Shown here piece by piece: positions 1-13,600 of a DNA stretch of 64,000 nt. The notes beneath the pieces were generated by a model. It had not been told where the DNA came from and ran no database searches. It was given only the letters and a program-made list of their open reading frames with translations. Location of the stretch: positions 62,001 through 126,000 of the forward strand of contig JAMKCF010000045.1 in assembly GCA_023634235.1 (NCBI GenBank). The letters are read 5' to 3'. Source of the DNA: Pisaster brevispinus. Taxonomy: Eukaryota > Echinodermata > Asteroidea > Forcipulatida > Asteriidae. The translations under genes and the position numbers were made by a program. Each line of letters starts with the position of its first letter. Within the stretch, counting starts at the first letter, position 1.

Positions 1-441
1 ATTTCAAAGCAGGCCTGTATGTGCATGGAATAATGAACTCTCAAACCCAGTTACTGCTTGCGCGCCCTCCCTCCGTATCTAGACCCAGTAACTGTCTGGG
101 GGCACTGTACTCCTTTTTTCAGTTTTTTTTTTATCGTACAATGGATCGTGGAGAGCATGCGCATAGGCCTGTAATTAGGTGAGACAGACCTGCTCTGCTC
201 ATGCCATGATGACACAGCCCCTTCACTTAAAAATGGGATATATTTTTGAGAAAAGTTCTTATACACTGTATATCATGGGACCATCAAATTGTCGATGGTT
301 GCACTTGGATTTGTTCCCACATAATGCAAAATATATCCCATACTTAATTACTTTCAATGAAAGTAATTGATAAAAGTTTCATCAATTATTTTAGTTGCAA
401 TAATGATTACCGTTGGCAATGGACTGGTGTTGCCTGCTCAC

Positions 442-889
442 CCTGACAAGAAGATGATGATGACAGAAAAGAAGATGTTGCTGATTCCTCCTCAAGACGT
501 TTCCGTATAGAGTTGTCATTTTGTGAAAGAAGTCCTTTCCTATAATTTGCCCCTCTGCGAACTGGAGTAATCATAACTGATACCTTCTCTATATTCCCAG
601 TTTGTGAATTCAATGAATCATCTTCCAAAGTTCTTTTCTTTACACCAAATTGTACAGTTGAGTCATTTGTTGGTTGGCAAGAATCGGTGGTTTGGGTTTG
701 CTTCTTGTCCTCGATCGACTGAATCGAGTTTAGGCTGTCAATGTCGCCCGTGAGAAACTTTTGTTTTGCTCCCTGCGGTAAAAACGGCACAGAGGAAGTT
801 GCTTTTTTCCTTCTTGCAGCTCCGAGAAAACGTCGTTTAGTGCTAGTCGTGGGAGTAACAGTTACATTCACCGGTGTTGGTGAGGACAT
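442..889 (-). CDS. First coding exon of an unrecognised basic, Ser/Thr-rich protein
   Basis: Reading on the minus strand, an ATG at 889-887 opens a frame of about 150 codons. A strong donor (G followed by GTGAGC, GT at 441-440) suggests the exon ends at 442; without splicing the frame runs to a TAA at 409-407. The product begins MSSPTPVNVTVTPTTS, then a basic patch (KRRFLGAARRKK), further basic stretches (VKKRTLED, SIRKRLEEE) and a serine run near the end. It is low in hydrophobic residues and looks disordered and possibly nuclear (inference). I do not recognise a family, and the remaining exons lie off the left edge. The start faces the plus-strand gene beginning at 1663, about 770 bases away, which suggests a shared promoter. 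An alternative is that the whole frame to 407 is a single coding exon. Confidence 0.5.
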
Positions 890-1662
890 CACTAAAAAAC
901 TCTTTAAAAACTTCGCTTTTGTTGAATTACTTTGGTCGGGTTTTTTAGATCACATACAAATTTCCCGCAAACACAAGTACCCCGGTAGCTAGCTGGCTAT
1001 ACTATTTCTGGTTTGTCACTTGGGCGTCACATAGAAACCACATGGGCTCTCTAAACGCATGACTTATGTCTTTGAAGTTTTATAGCCTCATTGTGCGCTT
1101 AAAAGATTTGTCTGTCAAGCGTCTAGGTCAACCTCGTTTTTATGGATCGTCCCCTTTCATTTTTATTGGAGATACATGTATACATTATGAGATTGAGATT
1201 GAGGTTGGTTGATGAAGAGGTACGTAACTACAGACGCGAGCTCTTCAAGTTTGTGTAAATTTGTTTACGCCAGCTTTTTGGAAGAACTGTTTTTGATGTT
1301 TAGACTGACCAAAACACATTGTTTTTATTTGAATGTAATAATGTATTTTATAATACTTTATTTACAATCTTAAAATGATTGCTTTAGTGACATTATAAGT
1401 AACGCTGGGGTTTAGTTCAACTGCAGGAAACTTAATTTGCAGTAACCTGGAGGGCTTTGCCATAAGTTTTTACACTTTATACACTCGCTGCTGCTGCAAA
1501 CACAACAGACTACACACATTATTATGAGATCGTCTGACATGTCTAAAAACCCGAATTCCGAATGGGATTTTAACTACTTTTTGTTCAAATAATGTACAAA
1601 TGAGCAACTAGGTATGTTAGTAAAGAATATGTGATATGTTGTAATGTGTAAAAGTGGGCAAA
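890..1662. promoter_or_regulatory. Intergenic region between divergent genes, probable bidirectional promoter
   Basis: This stretch separates the start of the minus-strand gene (889) from the start of the 904-residue plus-strand gene (1663). No ORF or repeat of note is visible. There is no clear CpG-rich core or TATA box at a convincing distance. The promoter role is inferred from the head-to-head layout only. Confidence 0.3.
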
Positions 1663-4600
1663 ATGGAAGATGCACTGGCTCAAAAGTATGATCGAATTCA
1701 GCAGTTTGCTACTCGGGTAAGTTTTTGAGTTTATGTACACAGTTTTTACAAATGTAATTGCTTAGAGAAAGTCATTGGCATATGGTTTGATAAAATGCAA
1801 CAGTAGGGCAAGGTCAAAAAAGGACTTTGACTATGAGGGTGGGTTGGGGGTTTTAATCAACCATCATATATTTTGTTTATATGTCCGCTTACTTTTTCTG
1901 GCAGATTATTACTAACCACTATAAAAATAATAGGCCCCAGTCACTAGTCAGCCAGTCTAATCTAGTCCCAATTTGTAATTCTCATTGTTTTATAAGATTA
2001 ATTGATTGTTGTGTATCTTTAAAATCATGTACCAAGGACTGGTTGGGCCCGAGTAGTGTTTCTCTGTCAAGGCTGGAAAGGGTCCAAGCGAATGTGTATG
2101 ACATGACACCAACCTCATCCAAAATTCTACGCCCATCTTCTGGAAGTTCCAGCCGTAAAGTGTACACTGAGCTGGATACAGCACCACCTCTAGCTACCAA
2201 GTCACATCTTGCCACAGCAACAGCTTGGTAAATCAAGTTATTTGGCACAAAATAGAACTTAGATTAGAAGCCCGCGCAAGTTTTAAATTTGCACCAGTTC
2301 CTACTTTGTGCACAACAAACTTACAAAGAAACATACCTGGTCGTTGAATGGGGGTAAAGAATGTGGCAGTTTTGTCTGGCAACCTTTTCCTGCTGAAGAA
2401 TATTTTTGAAATCTAAATGATTTAGATATATTGTTTTTTATATGAAAAATCGCCGTTACTTTTTCGCCATGCTCGGTGGAAACTTTCTTTACATGTGTTT
2501 AGTGTTTGATTTCGGGTCTTGTACATTATTTAAAATATTTCAATATTATTTTCTTTTAAAGAATAAAGTCATTTTCATGAACAATTTCCAATTATGTCCT
2601 GCATTTCTATCTCCAGGGGGAGCAATGCCTCCATCCCAGAACTCATCAAGCAACAAGGGGAGCGTCAAAACACCCGTCAGGCCAGCAGCCAGGGCCCCCG
2701 TCGCCCCTGGAGTGGGCGTAAGGTACCACCCAGTCCAACCCATCAGCATGTCCAGAGGAGGCCTGCTGCTACTGAGAGTGCTTCAGATACCAATGACTCA
2801 CAGCGGAGGCTGGACGCATTTATAAACGGTGAGAACATTAATAATGTGAGTTTCATGGCTTCACAGTATTGTTAGATAAAGAGACCAGTTATGCACTTTA
2901 ACAACTTTCAAGTTTTTGGGACATGTTACATGGGGAGTTTAAAGGCTTCAGGAAATAGCCAAGAAGATTCAATTGAAACGCATCCAAAACATTTTGTTCG
3001 ACAACCCTATTTCAAACTCACCGATCACATACATGTATATGTCTTGATTTATGCTTTGAAATTTTATTTTGGGGTTCTACAGTAAAAGGAGCTAAGTATG
3101 ACCCTAAGAGTAGACCGCCCAGTGGCAGAGGATCGAGACAAACGACGGGGACAGCCCTGGCTGAGCTGATGCTGGGCGTGGAGGATCTCAGCAAGATGGA
3201 CGTGGAGAGCACCCTGGAAGAGTTCATCAGGAATCAACCCAGTCCAGGAAAACTTGATCTTGGTAAATGTTTTATAAATGGAGAATCAATCAACCTTAAC
3301 CACTTCCTGCCGGATGGCGTTTTTAATACCTGAAAAACTTCAGACTTTCCTCCATTTTTTTGCTGACATGCAGACGAGTCAAGTCATCACGGTAGTAAAT
3401 AAATAAAAGGATGACTCTTCCCAAAACCAATGATGTAGTGTACCTTTAAATTTGAGTAAAGTACATTAAACAACCAAAAAACCTTTGTTTTTGTCTCTCC
3501 TTCTTTACAGCCAGACTCTCTGTTGCATTTGGGGACCATCCATCACTCATCGCTCCTCCCCCTGCACCACGAGGCTCACCTAACCCAGATGATGAGGATG
3601 CATACCTTGAAAGAGAGGGGGTGGCATCAGAGAGTGGAGACAACGAGACACAGGCACATGAAAGACAGGAGTCCCCCTTGAGGGAAATTTCCGTTAAACA
3701 GGTTTGCTTTGTTTAAATTTTCAACAGTGTATTTTGCTAAGGGATCTTGTCAAAAATGAGTCCAGGACAACCAGCGGATAAGTACCGTACGGCACAAGGT
3801 TTTCTACCCACCATTAACTCACCGTGTTTGAAATTGGATGTGGGAGAAAACATGGGAGAAGTTTATAGTGCCTGCAGCCGATTTCACGAAACGCTAGGAT
3901 TAATCCTATCTCGAGTTAGGACGAGTAACTAGTCCTAACTTAGGATTAATCTTAAGGTTTACATGTTACAGTGCAAGGCTGGGACTCGTCCTAAGTCCTA
4001 AGATCAATCCTAAGTTAGGAAGAGTTTGGTGAAATCGACGGCTGAGGTTATATTTGTTTTGCAGAAACTTAGATTGCAATTTTTGTTTGCCCTCAGAAAA
4101 CAGTGGAATTTATTATTAAAGAGAGATTCCACGATCAAATTCAGTTTTTGTGATGTACTCATTTTCCAATAGATAGAGTCCTTATGAAAATGGGGAAAAA
4201 ATTGCAAAGTTGTACCTTACGTGAAAAAAACGGTTTAAAATGCTACTGTGTTTGATCGCCCTCAAGTGCAATTTTAAATATATGGTCTGTACATTTTTGT
4301 GCCGTGAATTTTTTAGTTCATTCCTGAATTTTGATGGTATTCAATAAGAGAATGAAAGAGTGACGAGGGGGTCTAAAATGGGCGTTTAAAACCGGCCGGG
4401 TTGTGGCCATGTGAGAAATGACCAAGCAAGAGTTTAACACAGAGTGAAAAAAATAAAAAATCTTTAAGAAATAATCTTTTTCTTTTACAGCCAGGAGTTC
4501 CACAGCTTCTGAGACGCCCCACCCCAGAGCCCGTAAGGTTGTCCATGACGATACCTGGTATGGATGCAGATATGAGCGAGGAAGGGGAGGAGGCCGATGG

Positions 4601-7600
4601 AGATGAGAACTGGAGTGATCTAGACAGGTTAAAACTCAAAACTCTGCTTTAAAATCTTTATTTTCGTTGCAATTTTATGAAGCTGGTAACCTATTTCTGC
4701 TGAGCACAGGAAAGCTTTGCTTAGCAGAAATGCATTACCAGCCAAGAAAAAAATTGTAGTGCAAACAATTTGTCACTGGTTCCCAGCTAATTTTGGTTGG
4801 TACAAATTTTCACTAAACAGATCTAGAGAATTTGTCCCCTACCAGCCCTGGTCCAAATTATTGCTCACTGCAATTTGAGGGAACAAGGCTAAGCCAACGG
4901 AAGCAACATATTACAGGATAATAGTACCATTGCATACTGTTCTAATCATTATTTTTTATTAAAAAAGAAGAATTGACTAGAGCATTTTTCTTTCTCTTTT
5001 TCTTGAATAAAAAATCTGTTTCCCTGTGATCGCTGATACTTTCAGGATTAGAGGAAAATGAATAAATAAAATCTGGCGGTTTGATTTTGTCTGTGTATAG
5101 ATCTGACAATGAGTCACCACGAAAACCTGATCTGGAGCTTCAAAGTGTAACGAGTGAAGTGTTAACTCCACTTGACGAGGACCCAGGTAGTCCCATTTCA
5201 CCCCCTTACAGGGACCAACCTACACCGCTGAATACAGACAGTCAGATCAGGATTGTGTCGATGAACTCGACTGAAACAAAGGACGAGTTGGATGATGGTC
5301 AAAAGAGGGAGCCATTTGAGAAATCCAGGGGCAAACATTCGGTTCACATAGCCGAGGAGTGTAACGTGACGATCGACATCACGCCCCGCGACATCCTGAA
5401 ACCTTACGTTCCCCGCCCGCCGCTTGAAAAGAGACGACCGCAGAGTGCTGTTATCAATAGAAACCAGAATGACTCTGATCCGAATGACAAAAGCACTGCA
5501 TCCAGAAGGCCAGTTACTGCAAGACCAAAGTCTTCAAGACCCAGGATCGCAAGAGTACCACTGGTAGGAGTGGAGTATGGTGACGCTGTGGATCGTTCCC
5601 AGAGAGAAGATGCAGCCCCGGCTCAATCTCGTGTGGGGAGGACTGAAGTCGAGACAATGATGTCGCGGATGGCCTTATCCGATGAGGAAACAAACGACGC
5701 AGCCAGGCCGATGAGGCAGGTGTCCCAGTCCTCCCTGAACAAGAATTACTATGAGTTGTCGAGGGAGTCGTCCAGCGGCAATCTCCAGCAAGGTGCGGTG
5801 TTGACGACCAAGACTATCCGGCTGGGTGACAATGGACTGATGGAACAGAAATCGGTGTCTGTTATCAAGCAAGCATCCGAGCCGTTCCGGTCTGCTCTGC
5901 ATCGTCAAGACAAAGGCGGGAAAGAGACGGAGGTGAAGAAACTGAAATCTGGAATTGACGAGGACACCCCTAAAAAGACACACAGTGCTGTTAGGAGACC
6001 AATGAAGGCAACAAACTCTGTAAGTCTCAGAGATTAATGCTCCATCAAATAGTAGTTGTACAGAGATCGAGATCCCAATTTCTCAGCTGATCAAGGCCTT
6101 ATTTTATTAAAGTTTTTTTCAGGTAATGTAGCTGAACATATTTTTGTGCTAAGCAAGAGTTAGCAGGGAACCCAGTCATCAGCAATGTGTATTACTCAGT
6201 ATATTAGCTGGTTACCCATTTCTGCTCAGCAAAATTTCTTGTGTTTAGCAATTTTTGAGCTTAACAGCTGTATAAAATTAGGCCGAGCTGATTTTCTCAA
6301 CTTCCTTTTTAATGCCATGACAAGAAAACTGTTTGCAAGGTGTGCATTTATAAGAACAATATGCATCCCTGAAAAGTTTTACTTCCCTTCTGTAAATGTT
6401 TTCTTGAGGTTCAGGTTAAGATAGCTTCTCCAGTTAGGCCTGAATCCAGACTGGGTTACAGACACGATGATACAGAGGTCAGCCCCACCCCAGGGGAGGG
6501 AACCGAGGTGAAAGCCAAACCTGAGGCAATCACTGCAGCTAGGAGGGTAAGAAATGTACAGAACAAGAAACTCCGATTTTAAAATATTTTACATCAGGGG
6601 CCTTTTGCAAACACTGGCTTGGGCTCTGCTCGGGCTTGGGCTTCGTCATCAATTTTGGAGCAGTGTGCATTTTGCACAGTATTTCCAACATCAAATGCAG
6701 CCCAGAGCCAGAGATGGAGTCTAAGCCTAACTTTGAAAAAAGCCCAGAGGAAAAAATTAGTCTGGCCGCATTTTACACATCATCACTGTTTCTATTACAT
6801 GCCATCACAGATATACCACAAGCCATAGTTCAAGATTGTTTTCCCACCATGCAAAGTTTCAAGTTCCGCTCTTGTCTGTATAGGTGTCTACCAGACCAGT
6901 CTCGGCTCCGATTAAAAGACGCGATGCAGAAACGCCGTCTGGAAGGAGAAGCCCAGGCAAGACTGGCCGACGGCCTCACTCGGCAAAACCACCAACAAAT
7001 GTAAGTACTATTGTTGAATTACTAAAAATATCATTGATGAAATCTGGAGTGATGTGGCAGAGTGGTCTAGCGCACCGGACTCAAGCTCTGGTGTTTTTGA
7101 TAAGCAGAGTTTGGATTCAAGTCCCGGTCTGGGAAATTGTGTTCTTAAGCAGTTCACTCAACCATTATTGCTTTGTCCTTTGGATGGGACATAAAGTTGT
7201 AGGTCCCATGTGTTGTGTAATGCATGGTAAAAGAACCCAGTACACTCTTGTAAAGAGATGGGGTTTGCTTGCCCTGGTCTTTAAGCCACATCACCTTGGA
7301 AACCCTTATATGGTGCTATATAAATGGGTTTGTCTCGCAGTTAAAAAACGTAGCTTATTTGTATTTTTTTTTTTTTAACACAACACCGCAGATAAAGTCC
7401 TGTATCCGATGTGATTATTATTATATATTGTTATCAATATTTGAATATTAAAGAGGGTCTCCAAGGTCAACTACTGTTTTGTGATCCAGTCATTTTCCAT
7501 AATTTGGGTTTGAACAAAGAAAAAATTGACTGGAGCGGGACTTGAACCAACGACCTGCGGATTAACGTACCGACGCTCTACCAACTGAGCTATCCAGCCC

Positions 7601-10600
7601 TATGTTGGCGGTCTCCCTATTAGTCAATATCTTTGTTCGGGGGTGCCAGTCAGAAGCCATTCAACTGTAAGCTGCCGTGTAGCCAGGGATCACACCCAAG
7701 TTTACGATACAACCTGGGAAGCGGCAGCCAAGGGATCACCTTAAGGGGATGCGACTAGTGTCCTTGGGAAAGAGGGGAAAAATTTGCAAGTATCCAACCT
7801 CAAGTTACAACCGTGTGAAAATGAAAAAAACCTTAAATCAGGAGAACTGAGGACAAATCACAGGCCTGCAGAACCTGCATTTATTTTGTTCACATAAATA
7901 ATGTATTATTTGTTTATGATTTAGGTCTAAATTTATAAGTGCATTTTAAGCATTAGGAGGCACTATAGTGCAGGTTGCTGCCACTGCCAGAAACATCAGA
8001 ACAAGCTCCTTCTCTTTTTGGGAAGTGTCCTTGATCTGTTACGCATTACACAACAGAACACAGGCTTTTAATGTCTCATCTGAAGGACAAAACAATTATC
8101 GTGTGAAGTGTTTAGCTAAAGGACAAACAATAAAACATATCAGATAAAAAAACAAATTTCAAAAGTGGCATTTTTACACGGTTTTAACGTGAGGTTGGAT
8201 ACTCTATCTATTGGGAAATGAGTGGATCACAAAACAAATTTTGAGTTCGGAGACCCGCTGTGTTTGGTACCCTTTCAAGTGCAATTTTTGTCTCAATCTT
8301 AAAACGTCTGATGACATCATGTTTCAAATAATATTGTCTGTACATTTTTGTACAGAGAATTGTTAGTTCCTTCCTGATTTTTAATACTATTCAATCAAAA
8401 TGGCTTTGAATGTGACCTTTTTACTGGTGCACAAATTCCTCTTTGGAATGTACTGACCTAATTTTTTTTTTTTTATGTCTGATGACGTCAAGTTTCAAAT
8501 TTTGCTCTGAAAGAGTGTCAAATAACTGAAATGACATTTTACACCATTATTGATAGTGTGAGGTTAGAGACTTGTAAGTTTCCCCCACTTTACATAAGGA
8601 CTCTATCTATTGGAAAATGAGTGCATCACAAAACTCACTTTGAAAATACATGTAATAATTAAATTTCATTTTAACATGATGTCTTCTATACTTTCTTCAT
8701 AAATCTTGGTGTTTTTTTTAAAATCTGCATGCTTTGTTGCCTCTCTGTTGAGCCAGGTGGGGACAGATGGAAAGTCTAGTGCAATTGTCATAACAACTCC
8801 GAAGAAGCGGTAAGTAATCAACAATTTTTTACAAATTGTTACTATTGACCTTGTGCTAAACGCTTCACACATTAATTGCTTTCTCCTACAGATGGGGGCA
8901 TTAAGCCCTGTGTTTTGTTATAATGCACGATAAAGGAACCAAGGATACTTAATGAAAGAGAAGGGGCTTGTCTGGATGTACGTTTCTGGCAGTGTCAGCA
9001 ACTTACACTGAAGTGCCTCTTAACGCTTAAAAAGCACTTAAACAATTATACATCATTTTGTTCCTGGACCTCCCTTGGCCTTCAGATTTGTCTTGAAAGA
9101 GGTGAACTTGGCATTGCAGAGACAAAAGACTTGACTCTTGTTCTGATCGAACCCGCCTGTAGATTCCTGTGAAATATAAGATCCCATTCCTTCAAGGAGA
9201 TTCATCTCAGACCAAAAGGAAATTGTTATTCAGAATTTTTCTTTTTCTTGCAATCTCATCTCTGGTTCTATATTTCGTTGCAATACAAATAATAATTTTA
9301 GTATTTAATAATACTAATAATGAAAGTAATAATAATTAACATATAGCGCCAAAATCCGCCTACAAAGACGCTCAAGGCGCAAAATGGAATTAAAGTTGTA
9401 AACAGTTAAAGGTGTAATAAAAAAATTACTTGAACAAAATCAACAAAACCAGACAGATTGCATCCCCTTAAAACATACAAAACTACTAGCTACTGAAGGA
9501 GTCCTACAAGGAAGAATATAAAAAGAACCAGTAACCTAACAGCAATAAACATTAATAGTAACATACAGGGGCCTGCTAGGGTTAAACTTGGTTTTGCCTT
9601 ATCTTTAATTAAAGGGTTTTAATTTAAACCCTTAAAGGCAAAGTATACCTTTGGTTTTTGATTGTTTTAATCCTATATAAATGTAGGTATATACATTAAA
9701 ACTAACCTGTGAAAATTTCACTTCAAAAGGTGGTCGCGTTTTTTAGATATCATCGAAAAACCGGAGTGGATATTTCCATGAAGGAAGAATATTCCTTACA
9801 GGAATACACGATCTCTCAGATTCAAATTTTTGGGGATAAAAAGTGATATATTTTTCCATAACCGCAGTACTTCTAAATGAAAAGTTTCTCAAAATGCATT
9901 TTACTATCCAAGGCTGCTGTACTTCTTACCAAGTAAGTTTTTATTGCCATTAATTTTCAGAGTCATTACCAAACGTATACATGTACCTTCCCTTTGAGTG
10001 AGCAATGGTAACGCTAAGTCTTGGCAAATCCCATTTTATTTATTTAACAGTTTTCTCCAAAGTGAAATGCCCTGGGAGGGTCAAAGTTCTTGCTACTCTA
10101 GGTTGGGCCATTCCACATATCTAAGAGGGAGAGGGGGGGGGGGGGTATCAGGTCCCAGAGTTGTGTAGGTGTTTTTTTTTTGAAGGGGCTGATAAATATT
10201 TTCACCCATATACTTCAGGCACAAAATTGTAATGGTGTACAAACCTACACAGATCTAACCCTCTGATAAAGTTGAGCCATCTGTTCTTTGTAGCAGGCTT
10301 CGAGATGTCTTTCTGACAGCCTGCTCTAGGTTCTGAGGTTTCCAACACCCCTCCCCCCCATCAATCAATTTGTGTGGCTTACTGGGGAGCCAGTTTCTTG
10401 GGGAGCCTTCCTGCAATTGTGTAATTAGTGCTTGTCTTATTTGTTTAACTTGAGTTGGAAATTGCCTGTCTGTAGATTTGTTGACTACAAGAGAAATAGA
10501 GAGGCCGTAAAAGCTTTGAGAGAGGGGTCACTAAAGAAGGAGAAGAAATACACAAAACAAGGTACAATCTGAAACGGCTTGAGAACAGTGTTTACTTTTC

Positions 10601-13600
10601 ATTACAAGTTTGCGTATGTGAGGTTCAATTCTCCTCTATAATATTTATTCATTTATTTGTCTTTTATTATCTTCTGGAAAGCTTTCGGCGAAATGCCGTT
10701 TCCAGAAGGTGCTCAGCAAGAACAAAATATTAATTTTTCTAGGCAGTGTATATTTTTATTCGGCTTCGGATTTCTTTTAGGAAATGATGTAAAGTCCAGG
10801 AACGGCTTTGAACATGTGTATTGGCAGATTTTGGGGATTTAAATGTTACCGCTACAGATGTTAGTCTGATTCCGTTGTGACTTTGTTTTCACGAGATGGG
10901 TATCAGACCATTTACAATGTCGGGCTTTATTTCCCTTTTAAAAAAATCCTTGGGAGCCACAAATCAGAAAAAGATAAGGAAATACTATCCATTGAAGTAT
11001 AGATAGGAGTAAATGTTTAGTAAAAAACAGAGGAATGTTCTTATTTTTAGGGATGAAAAAAAAAGAAAATAAGAATAAGACTTCAACAGGATTTGATCAT
11101 GGAGTGTGACTGTTTTGGGGGGATCCTTTTCCTCTGGGCTACCAGGATGTGGTCAAAATTCTCTGTAACTTTTTACTTTAAATAATGTCAGCTACTTGTG
11201 TTTGGATGATAGAGGGCGCTATATCTGCTGGCTCAATAAAGTATACTAAAAGATAGCCTTTACCGACAAAATACACACTACCTAACTATTTGTATACCTT
11301 TCTGGTAATGAAACCAAAGAATACATGTGTAGAGAAGATGATGAAGAAAACAATTCCATTTTAGGCTCATTTAGTGTTATTTGAAAGATCTACTTGAAAA
11401 AGCAAATAATCTCAGTTATGAGGGTATATCTTTAGTAATAACTCCAAAAAATTAATGACCATACAAACATATTTGGTTAAGAGCACAGGATAGCTCGTAA
11501 AACATTGTTAAAAACAACTCCCTTTGAAGTAATGTAGCTTTAGAGAAAGTGGTTATTTTTTTCACCCCAAAATTTGGATCTCAGAAGCATTTCTTGGGCA
11601 TCTGAAAACACAATTCTTTGCAATAAGGGTGTTTTTTTTTCTTTCATTATTTTCTTGCAACTTTGATGACCAATTGATCCCAAATTGTTCACTGGTTTGT
11701 TATTTTATGGATGTTTTGGGATACACCATGTTAGGATACTGGTGACTTTGATGACCAATTGACCAATTGATGACCAATTGATGACCAATTGATCCCAAAT
11801 TGTTCACTGGTTTGTTATTTTATGGATGTTTTGGGATACACCGTGTTAGGATACTGGTGACTTTGATGACCAATTGACCAATCGATGACCAATTGATCCC
11901 AAATTGTTCACTGGTTTGTTATTCTATGCATGTTTTGGGATACACCAAGTGAGGATACTGGTCTTTGACAATTACCAAAAGTATGTACACCCTGCCTTTA
12001 ATTAAGTACCCCATATTCCAACCCTGTAACTTTTCTTTTCTTTTATTAGTTGTTGCCGTTGAGGAGCCCAAGCGAGTTTTCTGGCAGCCAAAGAAACCGG
12101 TCTCGGAGTCCTCCGAAGAAGAAGAACCAATGGTATTTGACTTTCATTTCCCGTTCATGTTTTGTGTTTATTTTGGTTTAGCACTACATAGGTGCTTATT
12201 TCATCAAACGTAAAGCAGAGGTTTTCTGCCCATTTAGCAGAATTTCTTTTTCTCGTACGTTATTCAAAGCAAAAGGCACTCTACCTTGCTAGCGGTTCTT
12301 GCGAGCAGGGCCCGAATTCATGGAGCTGTTTCTAAAAGCGGAAAATATTGCTTAACAATTTTCTGCTTAGCAGAATGAGCAGGATACCAGTCACAAATTG
12401 GACAAGTGACATGGTAGTTTCACTGGTAACTTTATTACGGTAGGCATAATTTTGTTGCACTAAGCTACTTTCTGTGCTTGAGCAGCTCTATAAAATTGGG
12501 CCCGTTAGTGAGGTAACAGCGCAAGTGAATACACAAATTGTCTTGATCGTTTGATGCTGTATTTTACTCTTTTTTCTGCTATAGTAAGAACAAAAATTTG
12601 CTTACCGGTAAACAGCTTTATGAAAGTGAGCCCAGGGTAGAGTTTCAAAAGTGTTAATTAATGGACAACAGCAGTAAGCAAATTTATAAGCTACTAGGAA
12701 ACAGCAAACCAGTCACAAGAAATAGTTAACATGTTATTTTAGTTGGTAAACCCAGCAAGATTTTTCTGTGCCTCACAAATTTGTCTGCTGAGTGTATTTA
12801 TGAAACAAGCCCCAAAGTACCATGCTTGCTCCGGCTTTTCTTTTAATCATGTGTTTATGTGTTCATTTTATGACTCTGCTTACCGTGCGTTAAAAATTGG
12901 CAGAAAAATCCACACTTTACGCAAGGGTATTTTTACAGTTATGGAAGGAAATTTTTTCGCATGCATTCTTCACACCATTTGAGCATCCTTTGCTTTATAC
13001 ACAGCTAGCTTGGTAATGTAGTACCAACCCTGTAAAGTGGTGACCATGTTGCCAAGCGGTCTAGTGTGTGTTCCGTTCCTGGTTATGGAGCACTTGTTGT
13101 GTCCTTATGTACAACTCTTCACCATAATTGCTTCTCCCTTTGAATGAGACAGTAGGACCCAAGGACTCGGCCCTAGGATATTCAAAATTCTGGGACCAAG
13201 TTGGTCCCAACTTTATTGAATTTTATGTGTTAAGATTCTGTTTCATCAAATACTTTAGTTGAACATAGTTTATGACTGTAAAAAATTACCAATTGATAGG
13301 AAAAGTAAAATTTAGCCATGAAATATATGAAAGTAAATTATTTGAGACAAATCAACAAAGAAAACTAAGAATAAGTGGTTTAAATGTACACCTGGGAAGG
13401 TAGGGGTTGATATTGTGTTTGATAAAGCCTGAGGAGCGCCACGGCAGCCCGAAGCTGAGAAAAATTACAGTAAATGTTATTTGCCCAATGACCACGGCCA
13501 AATTTCAAAGAACTGCTTAAGCAGAAAATGTTGCTTAAAAATGTTGGCAGGTTTCCTTATTCTGGTAAAGCATACATGTATATAATATGTTGTGCTTAGC

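Noticed and set aside
7528..7602. Complete tRNA-Lys-like gene on the minus strand
   Set aside because: It has A and B boxes and near-normal length, but the anticodon stem has mismatches and the downstream tail is shared with another copy, so it is a SINE head. A covariance-model score could overturn this.
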